Of a DNA stretch of 64,000 bases, positions 26,957 to 36,478 are shown piece by piece. The position numbers were made by a program, and so were the translations under genes. The DNA is taken from contig JAEZQY010000020.1 of NCBI GenBank assembly GCA_023441055.1, forward strand, positions 1 to 64,000. Direction: 5' to 3'. The notes under the pieces were generated by a model. It saw nothing but the letters and a program-made list of their open reading frames with translations, did no database searches and was not told where the DNA came from. This DNA comes from Bacillota bacterium (GTDB lineage: Bacteria > Bacillota > Bacilli > Paenibacillales > UBA4045). Numbering within the stretch: the first letter of the stretch is position 1; each line of letters opens with the position of its first letter.

Positions 26957-27934
26957 CTACACACCTAACAAGGATTGCGCTAATATTTTCTCTGCAACCT
27001 CCATGGTCTTATACGCATCGCCAAAGTGAGAGGATGGCTTCGTCCCAGTCTTGACAGCTTCAATGAACTCGCGGTTCTTATCATAGAACCCGCCGAATTT
27101 ATACAGCTGATCGCTGCCGGCAATCTCCCGAGCATCGTATTCGATTCCCACGGTATCGCCATCAGCGTATAAGAATCCCTTCGTCTCATGCTCCGCTTCC
27201 ACACAGATGTTAGGCGCGTGCATCTCAACATTGAAGGTTCTTCGACCGCTCGACCAGCTATTAATCAGATAGCCGAGCGAGCCATTATCGAATTCAAGCG
27301 TAGCCGAGATGTAATTAATATCTGGAACGCCTACTCGCTTCGTCTGGCTTTCAATTCGCACGACCTCTCCCCCGCACATCCATCGAACGGTATCAATCGA
27401 GTGCACGGTATCGTCCATCATCCGGTCACGCGCGCCTAGGAAGGGCTGCATCTCCGATTTATAAAACTTGCATACAGCGTGTGTAATCGGTCCTCGTTCC
27501 AGACACTTCTCTCTAAGCTGCTTCACCATTGGTGAGGACCGCCTCTGAAAGCTGACCTGCGTGATGCAATTATTCATCTCTGCCAAGTGCGCCAACGAAT
27601 GAGCTTGATGCATCGTAATGCCCAGCGGCTTTTCAATATATAAATGAAGACCGCGCTCCAAGCACCACTTCCATGTATCGTACATCGAATGCGGTTGTCC
27701 AATGGCATATACCGCATCAACCGCTTGCTCTTCAAGCATCTTCCGATAATCAGAATAACGATTGTCAACTTGATATCGATCCGCAGTAGAATGTAGAGCA
27801 TCCGAATTGTAGTCACAAATCGCTTGAATTTCAACATCGTCCATTGCAGCAAGCGAAGGGTAATGCACGTTATTCGCCATATGACCTGCTCCAATGAAAG
27901 CAATCTTAACCTTTCGTTCAACCTTCGTTGTCAT
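26957..27934 (-). CDS. Gfo/Idh/MocA family oxidoreductase
   Basis: A 325-residue NAD(P)-dependent sugar dehydrogenase-type enzyme. The Rossmann motif is IAFIGAGHMA (about residues 10-19). The substrate-domain catalytic motif EKPLG follows LHLYI near residue 99, and DDTVHSIDTVRW carries the conserved His that binds substrate. GGAGGAGAAGG lies upstream of the ATG. It is the last gene of the minus-strand operon from 36289, 33 bases after the ROK gene. Likely substrates are sugars or cyclitols oxidised at a ring hydroxyl; the identity is not visible. Confidence 0.88.
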   Translation of the reverse strand: MTTKVERKVKIAFIGAGHMANNVHYPSLAAMDDVEIQAICDYNSDALHSTADRYQVDNRYSDYRKMLEEQAVDAVYAIGQPHSMYDTWKWCLERGLHLYIEKPLGITMHQAHSLAHLAEMNNCITQVSFQRRSSPMVKQLREKCLERGPITHAVCKFYKSEMQPFLGARDRMMDDTVHSIDTVRWMCGGEVVRIESQTKRVGVPDINYISATLEFDNGSLGYLINSWSSGRRTFNVEMHAPNICVEAEHETKGFLYADGDTVGIEYDAREIAGSDQLYKFGGFYDKNREFIEAVKTGTKPSSHFGDAYKTMEVAEKILAQSLLGV

Positions 27935-27967
27935 TGTTGTCCTTCTCCTCCAAATCAGATAAGCTGA

Positions 27968-29182
27968 CTACACAAACAAGGAGTAACCCATATTCTGATC
28001 CACAGCAAAATTAGCCGCTCCAAGCGCGCCGCCATGGATATTGTTCGATTCTTTGGTTACCACGATTTTAGAAGTTAGCGGACTCATTGCTCGCTGCCGT
28101 ACAACTTCCTCAGCGACTTCAACATAGTAGTCGCAATGCGTTGGAATATATCCCCCCAGTATAATGACATCGGGGTTTAGGATATTCACCAAATTAGCTA
28201 TGGCAATGCCTAGATACGTAGCCGCTTCCCGTACAACCTCCATACATAGTGCATCCTGTTCGTCCGCTCCGCGACAGATATCGATCGCTTTAATTAGCTG
28301 CAGATCATAGCTCCCATCCGGGTATATGGATGACGTTCTTCCCGTTCGCAATAAGACACGCGCTTCCCGCTCCATCGCAGGTCCAGTCGCCAGCTGCTGC
28401 AAGCAGCCATGATTGCCGCATGGACAAGACGGCCCATTAGGGTCAATAGTGATATGCCCCAATTCTCCTGCACCGCCTATTGCCCCGGAGATGAGTGTTC
28501 GTTGATGGAACAGCCCAGAAGCAATCCCCGTCCCCACACCGATATAGATAATGTCATTATAATCCCGACCGACCCCTGCGCGAATTTCGGCAATGCCACG
28601 TGCCTTATGACGATTAATCACCACTGTAGGCCACTTCAGCTTGGATTCCATCATGTGCTTAATATCGACCTGGAACCAACCAAGATCTGCAGCGCTATGA
28701 ATAATGCCGTCATTCGCATTGATCAGTCCCGGCATACCCAGCCCTAACAATTCAAGAGGGGGAACCTTCAACCCCTTGAGAAAAGCTGGTAATCTAGCGA
28801 TTAAGCTATCCGCGACAGCCTGCGGCGTCTCTTGTTCAACCGGTATGATCACTTCATCAATAAGGTTACCAATCAAGTCGAAGGCGCCCACTGTCCACAC
28901 TCGATTACTGAAGTCGGCTCCGATGATCGCTCTCGAATATTCGGCTAATTCCAGTAACGTAGCAGGACGCCCGCCTGTAGAATAACGTGACTTCGTCTCG
29001 CGGACCAATCCGCTGTCTATTAATTCATTAATCGCGAAAGTAATCGTCGCTCGGCTGAGCCCCGTAATCCGGGTTAGTTCAATCCTCGACGTGGGTCCGT
29101 TCATTCGTAATGCTTGAATCACATTTAACTTTGATCGTTTCTGATCCCCAATATTATTAATCGCTCGACTCACGGTTTCCAT
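27968..29182 (-). CDS. ROK family transcriptional regulator (1)
   Basis: A 404-residue NagC/XylR-type regulator. An N-terminal winged HTH (SRIELTRITGLSRATITFAI, about residues 30-50) precedes an ROK kinase-like sugar-sensing domain with GVGTGIASGLF and the zinc motif CPCGNHGCLQ near GELGHITIDPNG. In this motif the usual final Glu is Gln, common where kinase activity is lost. It probably senses a sugar taken up by the neighbouring importer and represses the locus. The start is directly preceded by AGGTGAGGAA. Confidence 0.9.
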   Translation of the reverse strand: METVSRAINNIGDQKRSKLNVIQALRMNGPTSRIELTRITGLSRATITFAINELIDSGLVRETKSRYSTGGRPATLLELAEYSRAIIGADFSNRVWTVGAFDLIGNLIDEVIIPVEQETPQAVADSLIARLPAFLKGLKVPPLELLGLGMPGLINANDGIIHSAADLGWFQVDIKHMMESKLKWPTVVINRHKARGIAEIRAGVGRDYNDIIYIGVGTGIASGLFHQRTLISGAIGGAGELGHITIDPNGPSCPCGNHGCLQQLATGPAMEREARVLLRTGRTSSIYPDGSYDLQLIKAIDICRGADEQDALCMEVVREAATYLGIAIANLVNILNPDVIILGGYIPTHCDYYVEVAEEVVRQRAMSPLTSKIVVTKESNNIHGGALGAANFAVDQNMGYSLFV

Positions 29183-29217
29183 TTCCTCACCTGTTCTTCT
29201 CTTTTTATTTTATATCA

Positions 29218-29229
29218 TTAATTAAAATC
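29218..29229 (-). promoter_or_regulatory. Candidate operator, GATTTWRRTTAA motif
   Basis: Read on the minus strand, GATTTTAATTAA lies 36 bases upstream of the ROK start. It shares a 12-base pattern with two sites in the divergent region at 36346-36357 and 36481-36492. Binding by the ROK protein is inference. Confidence 0.4.
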
Positions 29230-29317
29230 CGGACATAAAATGTGATCAATGGATGCATTGTACAACTCAAATACCGTGGTGTCAAGCGATTCATTCATTG
29301 TTATCGATAGATTTAAA

Positions 29318-29743
29318 CTATCTAACCACTCCCTTCTTTAGTATGATGTTCCCTTTATACGAGAGATCACTCGTAATCACAACGGCATAGGCCTGCCCGG
29401 CTCGCGCATAGAATGCCGTACGTTCCAGTTTTTCAAAACTGTTGAACGTTCCGCCAGCTTGCCTGAGAATCACCTCATATGCCAGTTGAGCCGGCGGTGT
29501 CTCTTCATCGGCCGCAACTGACATGACGGTCACTGCCTGCTCAACTGCATGATCCAGTGGAAAATAAGGAAGGAGCGCCTCCAGCAGCTGCGCTACCGAC
29601 ACCCCATCACTGCGAATCAATCTCTTCGCGATAGAAGCGGCTGGGAAATTGCCATCCGAGAGTACGATATCGTCTCCGTGTCCCATGCTCATTAAAGCGT
29701 GAAGTAAATCTGGTGAAATGATTTTCGGTATTCCTTTAAGCAC
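29318..29743 (-). CDS. RbsD/FucU family sugar mutarotase
   Basis: A 141-residue protein of the D-ribose pyranase/L-fucose mutarotase family, which speeds anomer or pyranose-furanose interconversion. The N-terminal MLKGIPKIISPDLLHALMSMGHGDDIVLSDGNFP region is diagnostic; its MGHGD contains the active-site His. The FucU side fits best. It starts at GTG with GGGAGGGGG upstream. Position after the importer suggests it prepares the imported monosaccharide for the dehydrogenases. The sugar is not identified. Confidence 0.88.
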   Translation of the reverse strand: MLKGIPKIISPDLLHALMSMGHGDDIVLSDGNFPAASIAKRLIRSDGVSVAQLLEALLPYFPLDHAVEQAVTVMSVAADEETPPAQLAYEVILRQAGGTFNSFEKLERTAFYARAGQAYAVVITSDLSYKGNIILKKGVVR

Positions 29744-29780
29744 CGGTCAACCCCCTCCCTTGCATTTGACTTTATTTGAA

Positions 29781-29812
29781 GAATTAGATGGACCTCTCGA
29801 TCCATCTAATTC
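29781..29812 (-). terminator. Stem-loop between the binding-protein and mutarotase genes
   Basis: GAATTAGATGGA and TCCATCTAATTC form a perfect 12-bp stem with an 8-base loop. On the minus strand it follows the binding-protein gene. It may reduce read-through or protect the abundant upstream transcript; the U-run is interrupted. Confidence 0.65.
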
Positions 29813-29828
29813 AAGCAGCTTAGGCGGT

Positions 29829-31517
29829 TTACCCGCTATACGCCTCATTATAAACTTCGAGATACTTATTCAATCCCATCGAATCGAGCGTCTTCACATA
29901 GTTATCCCAATCCTTATCGATGTCCAATTGACCTGTTACGAATTGAGCGAAGCTCGCTTTCACATATTCATTCAAAGACACGTCGATGTCCAGAATTTCT
30001 TCCGCTTGCGCTTCTGTGAAGAATAATGGCGGTACGATCGAATCCAAGCTCGCTTTATACGGCTCATAATACTTAGCAGTATACTCCTCGTATAAGCTCG
30101 CCGCCGTCACTTCCCCTTCTGGCAGCATCTCACCCGCACGGAAGAGGCTGGAACGATAGTTCGGCGCTCGCTGCGCATAATGCTCATTGGTTTGTGTATC
30201 CCCAAGATACTTCGTCCAGTAAATGGCTGGAAGGCCATTAATGCCTTTCGTACCAGGCTCTGCCCAGCCCCATTCATTACCTTCCTTACCACTAGTGGAA
30301 ATCATTGTACCTTCTTGCGAGTAGAGCAGATCAGCAAGTCGGACTGAAGCTTCCGGATATTGATTCTTGTTCGTAATGACAAACCGTCCAATGTCTGCAC
30401 CCCACGGCAGATAGCTCGCAACCTGTAGACCTCCTGGTCCCTTAACTGGTGAGACTGGTACCCAATCTAAGAATCTGCCCTTGCCCTCAAGATCAAGTTG
30501 GGCGAATGAAGTCGGAGAATGCGCTACAACTGAACCGAGAATCGGAATGTCTGGATTCTCTGCCATCGCTCTTACTCCGCCCTCATCCTGTGTGAACGTT
30601 TCGGGAGCAATTAACCCTTCGTCGTAGAGCTTTTTGAAGTAGCGAATCCCCTCACGATACTCAGGCTCATCGTAAATCGCATCAATCTGACCATTCACGA
30701 TTCGCAATCGCTTATCGCCATCATGATAGATAAAAGCATTCATCAGGAAGGCTTCGAAATATTGACTCATTCTTCCAGACAACGGAATTTCGTCGGCAAT
30801 GTTGTTTCCGTTCGGATCCTGTGTCTTGAATGCCTTGAGCATCTCGTAAAATTCATCAGTCGTTGTTGGTGCATTCATACCAACAGCTTCAAGCCATGGC
30901 TGGTACACGAACATCTTTCGATTCATCGTACAATGATAACATTCATTCACATCCGGGATGGAATAGATATTGCCATCTGGTGCAGTAATCAAGTCTTCTA
31001 GATAATCTACTTCATCGAAAGCCTTTAGAATCTCATCGCCATACTCTTTAATAATATCCTGCAAAGGCAGGAATACGCCTGCTGAACCATAGTTCATCAG
31101 CATGGACGGAACAACCGGCATACCCATAATGATGTCTGGATAATCACCGCTGGCCAGCGCAAGATTCAAGATCTCATCTGCTCCTGTATTGCTAGCCACT
31201 TCAAACTCCAGCTTAATGTTTGTCTTCTCTCGGATCCACTCGGTCGTATAGTTGTTGTTCCAATCCAGTACACGGTCATTGTTCCGGACCAGCACCTTCA
31301 GTGTGATCTCTTCATTGACAATTGGGAATACACCCGGCGGGTTAACCTTGTCATTCGCAGCATTCGAATCTGCTGTGTTAGTGTTCTGTGTCTGATTTTG
31401 TGTTTGATTAGATGTCTGATTTCCTGTAGTTCCCCCTGAGTTGTCCTTTGAACATGCCGCTAATACGACACTTAACACCAATACAATGCTCAACATCCAC
31501 ATGAGACCCTTCTTCAC
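29829..31517 (-). CDS. Sugar ABC importer, substrate-binding lipoprotein (1)
   Basis: A 562-residue extracellular solute-binding protein (family 1, LipO type). The lipobox LAAC lies at about residue 22, followed by a Gln/Asn/Thr-rich linker. The body has the usual alternating motifs, such as DEFYEMLKAFKTQDPNGNNIADEIPLS. It starts at GTG with GGAGGG upstream. Together with the two permease genes it forms a CUT1-like importer for an oligosaccharide or glycoside. No ATPase gene lies nearby, so a shared MsmX-type ATPase is expected. Confidence 0.9.
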   Translation of the reverse strand: MKKGLMWMLSIVLVLSVVLAACSKDNSGGTTGNQTSNQTQNQTQNTNTADSNAANDKVNPPGVFPIVNEEITLKVLVRNNDRVLDWNNNYTTEWIREKTNIKLEFEVASNTGADEILNLALASGDYPDIIMGMPVVPSMLMNYGSAGVFLPLQDIIKEYGDEILKAFDEVDYLEDLITAPDGNIYSIPDVNECYHCTMNRKMFVYQPWLEAVGMNAPTTTDEFYEMLKAFKTQDPNGNNIADEIPLSGRMSQYFEAFLMNAFIYHDGDKRLRIVNGQIDAIYDEPEYREGIRYFKKLYDEGLIAPETFTQDEGGVRAMAENPDIPILGSVVAHSPTSFAQLDLEGKGRFLDWVPVSPVKGPGGLQVASYLPWGADIGRFVITNKNQYPEASVRLADLLYSQEGTMISTSGKEGNEWGWAEPGTKGINGLPAIYWTKYLGDTQTNEHYAQRAPNYRSSLFRAGEMLPEGEVTAASLYEEYTAKYYEPYKASLDSIVPPLFFTEAQAEEILDIDVSLNEYVKASFAQFVTGQLDIDKDWDNYVKTLDSMGLNKYLEVYNEAYSG

Positions 31518-31602
31518 ATATATCCCTCCCAGTTTAATTACTGACTTACTCTGGTCAGACTAGACTACCGCAATAAGCATCCCCTCCTTTTTATAGTGAG
31601 GA

Positions 31603-32493
31603 TCAGCCCTTCAGAGAACCGATCATTACACCTTTGACAAAGTGCTTTTGTACGAATGGATAAACGATTAGAATCGGGAATGTCGAAATAACGATCAACG
31701 CATACTTCAATTGATGCCGCAGCCCTTCCCTGCGCACCTGCTCCTCGGCGTCGGTAATCATATTCTGATCCACCTCATCGATAACCAATATCTCCCGAAG
31801 CACGAGCTGCAGCGTGTACAGATCTTTATCCCTTAGAAAAATGAAGGCGTGGAAATACTGATTCCAGTGAAATACAGCATAGAACAGACTGAGTACAGCT
31901 ATAATAGGTGCCGAGAGCGGAATAACGACACGCATCAGAAATTTGATGTCTGTGCAGCCGTCCATCTGCGCGGCCTCCAGTAATTCCTTCGGTATCGTAA
32001 CCTGGAAGAAGGTTCTGGCTATAATCAAGTTCCAGATGATAATCGCATTAGGCAGAAGCAGCGCCCATCGGCTGTTGATAATACCTAAATCTCGCACCAG
32101 CAAGTACAACGGGACCAAACCACCGCTGAATAAAATCGTGAAAACAAACAAGAACATGAGAAAGTTTTTTCCGAAGAGATCAGATCTTGAGAGGGCATAC
32201 GCTGCAGTCAATGTCATAAACACATTGATCATGGTGCCGAATACCGTAATGAACAGTGAATTGAACATCCCCGTCCAGACCAGATCATACTTAAACACCG
32301 CTTGGTATCCTTCTATCGACAGAGTAACCGGCCATAGCCAGACTTGACCTGTCAAGACCGCATTCGGATCGCTAAAGGAAGCGCTTAAAATATAAATTAA
32401 TGGATACAAAACCGTTATCAATATAATGAAGTTGAATGTATAGTTCACCACATTGAATACGCGGTCTCCAAATGTGTCTCTATAAAAATCCAT
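31603..32493 (-). CDS. Sugar ABC importer, inner-membrane permease LplC type (1)
   Basis: A 296-residue MalG-like permease with six hydrophobic helices. The coupling motif EAAQMDGCTDIKFLMRVVIPLSAP is intact and contacts the ATPase. The C-terminal QKHFVKGVMIGSLKG is typical of LplC. The ATG at 32493 has GAGGTGA six bases upstream. It pairs with the LplB-type gene directly upstream. Confidence 0.92.
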   Translation of the reverse strand: MDFYRDTFGDRVFNVVNYTFNFIILITVLYPLIYILSASFSDPNAVLTGQVWLWPVTLSIEGYQAVFKYDLVWTGMFNSLFITVFGTMINVFMTLTAAYALSRSDLFGKNFLMFLFVFTILFSGGLVPLYLLVRDLGIINSRWALLLPNAIIIWNLIIARTFFQVTIPKELLEAAQMDGCTDIKFLMRVVIPLSAPIIAVLSLFYAVFHWNQYFHAFIFLRDKDLYTLQLVLREILVIDEVDQNMITDAEEQVRREGLRHQLKYALIVISTFPILIVYPFVQKHFVKGVMIGSLKG

Positions 32494-32523
32494 TTCCGTC
32501 ACCTCACTCTTTCCTACACACGG

Positions 32524-33444
32524 CTACCACAGACTTGATTGATTCAGCTTTCTCGCCAATCGATTCACGGCAAGCAACAAGAACAAGCTGACTATGTTTT
32601 TGAACAATCCGATCGCCGCGCCATAGGAGAAATTGACCGATTGCGATGCCAGCCCGACCTTATAGACATAGGTATCAATAACCTCGGACTTCTGCAGATT
32701 TAGCGGATTCTGCATCAGAAGCACTTTCTCATATCCGATTTCCAACATGTTACCCATATTCAGAATCAGCAGGATGACAGCGATTGGGACAATGCTCGGC
32801 AAATCAACATGCCAGATTCTTCTCAATTTCGATGCCCCGTCCACTACTGCTGCTTCATGCAGGGAAGGATCCACACTGGCTAAGGCGGCTAGATAAATGA
32901 TGCAAGCGAAGCCCGTATTCTGCCAGACGTCCGACCAGACGAACAAGGATTGAAACCAAGACACCTGAGCCATAAAGTGAATCGGATCAATTCCGAATAG
33001 CCCCGTGATGTTGTTAACCATCCCGATGCGGGGATTCAGAAATTGCATGATAATCCCGATCATGACGACCGTTGATATAAAGTGAGGGGCATAGGTGACC
33101 ATCTGTACCGTCTTCTTGAGGAAGGTCACTCGAATATAATTCAGGCCAAGAGCCAGAATTATCGGCATTGGAAACGTTATAAGCAGTTGGTATAGACTCA
33201 AGCTCACCGTATTCCATAGAATTCGACTGAATTCATTCGACTCGAAGAATCGGATAAAGTAATGGAGTCCGATCCATTCGCTTCCAAGAATCCCTTTGAC
33301 CGGGCTGTATTTCCGAAAGGCGATCTGAATCCCGTACATAGGCACATACTTAAAGATGATCAAATAAGTAATCGGGAGTAGCAGCAACAGATAGAGCTGC
33401 CGGGATCGAACCATCTGCTTCCATGCGTAAGACAATAAGTTCAC
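32524..33444 (-). CDS. Sugar ABC importer, inner-membrane permease LplB type (1)
   Basis: A 306-residue MalF-like permease, six helices, with the EAAVVDGASKLRRIWHVDLPS coupling motif and an LplB-like end (NRLARKLNQSSLW). It starts at GTG preceded by AGGGGGTGA. The 131-base gap before it holds two stem-loops, so the importer genes may be expressed separately from the isomerase and dehydrogenase genes upstream. Confidence 0.92.
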   Translation of the reverse strand: MNLLSYAWKQMVRSRQLYLLLLLPITYLIIFKYVPMYGIQIAFRKYSPVKGILGSEWIGLHYFIRFFESNEFSRILWNTVSLSLYQLLITFPMPIILALGLNYIRVTFLKKTVQMVTYAPHFISTVVMIGIIMQFLNPRIGMVNNITGLFGIDPIHFMAQVSWFQSLFVWSDVWQNTGFACIIYLAALASVDPSLHEAAVVDGASKLRRIWHVDLPSIVPIAVILLILNMGNMLEIGYEKVLLMQNPLNLQKSEVIDTYVYKVGLASQSVNFSYGAAIGLFKNIVSLFLLLAVNRLARKLNQSSLW

Positions 33445-33472
33445 GTATTCACCCCCTGTACACTTCCCAGAT

Positions 33473-33512
33473 AAACGGCTTTGCCGTCCTGCTTCGCAGG
33501 GCGTATCCGTTT
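33473..33512. other. Stem-loop upstream of the LplB-type permease gene
   Basis: AAACGG (33473-33478) pairs with CCGTTT (33507-33512), with an inner CCTGC (33488-33492)/GCAGG (33496-33500) stem and a TTC loop. It lies 29 bases before the permease start. It could act as an attenuator, terminator or processing site. Confidence 0.55.
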
Positions 33513-33519
33513 TGCGTCG

Positions 33520-33560
33520 ACATATAAGCCACTTTAAGTTGAAAACTTACGCTTATATGT
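33520..33560. other. Nested stem-loop after the isomerase gene
   Basis: ACATATAAGC (33520-33529) and GCTTATATGT (33551-33560) form a perfect 10-bp outer stem, with an inner AAGTT/AACTT stem (33536-33540, 33544-33548). It follows the stop at 33576 on the minus strand. Confidence 0.6.
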
Positions 33561-33575
33561 TAAATAAACCTCTAC

Positions 33576-34415
33576 CTATCGGAATAATTCATTCAATCGA
33601 TTAACACTGACGGCAGCTTCTTCGGCAGAATCGCATTCTACTGAGAACACGCCATCATAGCCCACTGATCGCATGACTTGCACAACGCCTGGGAAATCAA
33701 TAACCCCGTCTCCGATGGCAACCCCGACACGTGTCCCTGTCACCTTCCCGCGCTCTACCAATTGCCACTCTGGAATATCCTTGGCATGAACCTGTACTAC
33801 ACGATCGGCTATGCCATCTAACATCTCGACTGGATCATTGCCCGCGAGGAACGAGTTCCCTGTATCGAAATTAATACCTAACTCATCCTTGTTAAAATGT
33901 TTCATCAGCTTCACTAACGATTCTTTATTCGTAGTAAGCGGATTATGAAGTTCAATTGCCATCCGAACACCCTGTCTCTGTGCGTAAGGAATGATCTCCT
34001 CCAGACACATGCACATGATGTCGTATGCTCGATCGAATGGCATCCACGCATCCATTGGCCCCTCATCTGACATGACAATCGGGCATTCCGTTTCATGAGC
34101 GAAATCAATAGCCCGCTTCAGATAAGGCACGCCGATTTGCGGAAGCAGCAACGTACTATGGGCATCAATTGCAGAGAATTGCAGGTCCAACTCCTTCAGC
34201 CAGCCATGAACTTGCCGTGCATCCGCTTGCTCGGTATTGATATGGTGGTAATCAGATTTCGTGGCCAGTGTCAGATGACTGTTGATCCTCATTTCTGCCG
34301 CAGAATACACATAGGGTTCTACATAGCGGTAACCCATTTCATGTGACTTCACCATCGCTTCATAAAGGGATAGTCCTTCCTTCTTGGCAAACTCTAAGTT
34401 GAGTCCACTCTTCAT
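33576..34415 (-). CDS. Sugar phosphate isomerase/epimerase-like TIM barrel (1)
   Basis: A 279-residue AP-endonuclease-2-fold TIM barrel of the sugar isomerase/epimerase group. The four metal ligands look intact: Glu in MAIELHNP, Asp in INFDTGN, His in VQVHAKDI and Glu in VFSVECDS. AAAGGAGGG precedes the ATG at 34415; the longer frame from 34436 is less likely. It overlaps in expression with the dehydrogenase gene 13 bases upstream. Dehydrogenase-isomerase pairs of this kind act on keto-sugars, inositols or oxidised glycosides. Confidence 0.85.
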   Translation of the reverse strand: MKSGLNLEFAKKEGLSLYEAMVKSHEMGYRYVEPYVYSAAEMRINSHLTLATKSDYHHINTEQADARQVHGWLKELDLQFSAIDAHSTLLLPQIGVPYLKRAIDFAHETECPIVMSDEGPMDAWMPFDRAYDIMCMCLEEIIPYAQRQGVRMAIELHNPLTTNKESLVKLMKHFNKDELGINFDTGNSFLAGNDPVEMLDGIADRVVQVHAKDIPEWQLVERGKVTGTRVGVAIGDGVIDFPGVVQVMRSVGYDGVFSVECDSAEEAAVSVNRLNELFR

Positions 34416-34428
34416 GCTAATCCCTCCT

Positions 34429-35436
34429 TTATTCATGGAATAAATGTTCCAGGTTGTTGGATTTCAGGTATTCCTGGAATGGAATCAATTGACCGGTTAC
34501 CACACTTTCCAATATGGCCTTTTCAACAGCCAGCGTATAAACGGCATCACGTGCAGTCATCGTGCATGCGCCATCTGTTCGGATTGCCTGCACCCATTCT
34601 TCAACCTCTTCGAAATGACCCATATAACCATCAGGTCCACGGTCGGTATCGTCTCCTTCGAAGATCCAGGACTTCTCCACTTCCTTGTTATTGGTCATCA
34701 GGTGACATTCCTTAAACCGCTTAGCGAGGTACACACAGCGATCCTGACCGAATAATTGATAGTGGTATTTCTTCAACATCGGATTGTAAGCGCCTCCATG
34801 TTGGATATACGTATGGACACTGCCATCCTCGAACGTCAAGATTGCTGAGAATGAATCAGCCGGCAGATGCGGATCCATATTCCAAGCCTGCATACCGCTT
34901 GCAAATACACTCTTCAGCGGCGCTTCATGGAACAAGTTAATAGCCAGATCGATATTATGTACCGCTTGATGGGTAATGGTATCGGAACATTGGCAGAACG
35001 TATACAGCGGCTTCGGACACATCTTCTTGGCGCGCTTCACGTTGGGAGCCAGCCGATTGCAAGTACCGTACATGAGCTTAATATTCGCTTCTTCTACAAC
35101 CTCCATTGTCGCTATCGCATCATCCAGTTCAACCGCGATGGGCTTCTCGACGAACACATGCTTGCCTGCCTTAGCAGCTTTGCGAACCAAATCGGAATGA
35201 TGGAACGGTCCTACCTGAATGAGAACACCATCCAGTCGCTCGTCAGCAAACAGATCATCCGAATTCGTTGTTGTATATTCCCCGCCGAACAAGGACAGCA
35301 GTTCATCCGCTTTACTTTTATCAACATCACAATAAGCAACTAACTCTATATCTGGCACTGCTTTCATATTCGGACAATGCACTAACTTCGCCATTAAGCC
35401 GCAGCCAATAACACCGAACTTCAATGGTCTTCCCAT
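34429..35436 (-). CDS. Gfo/Idh/MocA family oxidoreductase
   Basis: A 335-residue dehydrogenase. It has a Rossmann motif FGVIGCGLMAK at residues 7-17, EKPIA near 96, and THQAVHNIDLAINLF with the conserved substrate His. GGAGGAA precedes the ATG. It sits between two isomerase-like genes in one operon, a layout suggesting consecutive steps: oxidation of a ring carbon then isomerisation or elimination. It is only moderately like the other three Gfo proteins here. Confidence 0.88.
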   Translation of the reverse strand: MGRPLKFGVIGCGLMAKLVHCPNMKAVPDIELVAYCDVDKSKADELLSLFGGEYTTTNSDDLFADERLDGVLIQVGPFHHSDLVRKAAKAGKHVFVEKPIAVELDDAIATMEVVEEANIKLMYGTCNRLAPNVKRAKKMCPKPLYTFCQCSDTITHQAVHNIDLAINLFHEAPLKSVFASGMQAWNMDPHLPADSFSAILTFEDGSVHTYIQHGGAYNPMLKKYHYQLFGQDRCVYLAKRFKECHLMTNNKEVEKSWIFEGDDTDRGPDGYMGHFEEVEEWVQAIRTDGACTMTARDAVYTLAVEKAILESVVTGQLIPFQEYLKSNNLEHLFHE

Positions 35437-35491
35437 TTCCTCCGCGCCCCCTGTCGTTTCATTTTGCGAATGGTTGACTGCTCGCTCCTAA

Positions 35492-36289
35492 TTAAGCTTT
35501 TGCAATTACCGACTTTAGATAGTTCACATCATGCGCGATTAAGCGGTCAACTTCATGCTCTTGCGTATATTCCGCGGATAAGCATATAACGCCCTTGTAT
35601 TGTCTTTGCTTGAGATGTGCGATCGCGCGCGGCCAAGAAGCTAATCCACGCTCACCAGTAGTAAAGTAACGTTCCCAAACCGCTTCCTCCGCTTCCGGTC
35701 CGCTCTCTAATTTATAGAACGCATTTTTGAAGTTCACCATAACAAGCCGATCCCACGTAATGTCCAGACCAAACTCTGGTTGCTGTCCGGCCAGCGCGTC
35801 ATGCGCCGTATCCCATATACCGCCTATGTAACGCTCATCCAAGCCATCAATCAGATGCATTAACCCGCTGGAATCCACCACATAATCGCCGTAATGATGC
35901 TGCACGCCAACCTTCACACCATACTTTTCACATAGCGGCAGAAGCCCCTGCAGATACTCGCGATACTGCGCCTCAGAGGCCACATAGCCCACCTTCGGAT
36001 CGATATTCGCCATGACACGAATAATTGGCACCTTGGCCTCCGCGCACGCAGCAAAAATCTTCTCGTCGGGTGTGCTGGCCACACTGAAGATTTGCAGATC
36101 ATGCTCTGCGAATTGCGCGACCAGTTGCGGAAGCTTCTCCGCTTCATGCGGCTGCAGCTGGAATCCATCTCTTAATGGAAACTCAATGCCATCCAACCCC
36201 AAGCCCTTGACGTGCTTAGCTAAGTCCCAAACCGACTTATCCTTCCATGGTTTTGTAAATACAGACAATAATAACTGACTGCTCGACAT
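35492..36289 (-). CDS. Sugar isomerase/epimerase-like TIM barrel (2), altered metal site
   Basis: A 265-residue TIM-barrel protein of the same superfamily as 33576-34415 and first gene of the operon. The four metal-ligand positions read Gln in VGVQHHYGD (usually Glu), Asp in GIWDTAHD, Asn in VMVNFKNAF (usually His) and Glu in CLSAEY. The site therefore differs at two positions and may bind metal differently or not at all. The ATG is preceded by AGGAAGTGAAGAG. The catalytic activity is uncertain. Confidence 0.8.
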   Translation of the reverse strand: MSSSQLLLSVFTKPWKDKSVWDLAKHVKGLGLDGIEFPLRDGFQLQPHEAEKLPQLVAQFAEHDLQIFSVASTPDEKIFAACAEAKVPIIRVMANIDPKVGYVASEAQYREYLQGLLPLCEKYGVKVGVQHHYGDYVVDSSGLMHLIDGLDERYIGGIWDTAHDALAGQQPEFGLDITWDRLVMVNFKNAFYKLESGPEAEEAVWERYFTTGERGLASWPRAIAHLKQRQYKGVICLSAEYTQEHEVDRLIAHDVNYLKSVIAKA

Positions 36290-36345
36290 TTCTCTTCACT
36301 TCCTTCGCTAGTTATGGTTCTTATGTCAATCAACTCAGCAAGTAT

Positions 36346-36357
36346 GATTTAGGTTAA
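36346..36357 (+). promoter_or_regulatory. Candidate operator, GATTTWRRTTAA motif
   Basis: GATTTAGGTTAA, 57 bases upstream of the divergent isomerase gene. It matches the pattern found at 29218-29229 and 36481-36492. Confidence 0.35.
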
Positions 36358-36478
36358 TATTAAAAGCATACTCGACTAATGTCAATATATAAATTAAGCT
36401 ATGCGTAATTTATTAAAAAAATGTTAATTTACTGGAATAAACCGCTTAATTCATAATCGATTTTCACAATCTTTTATA

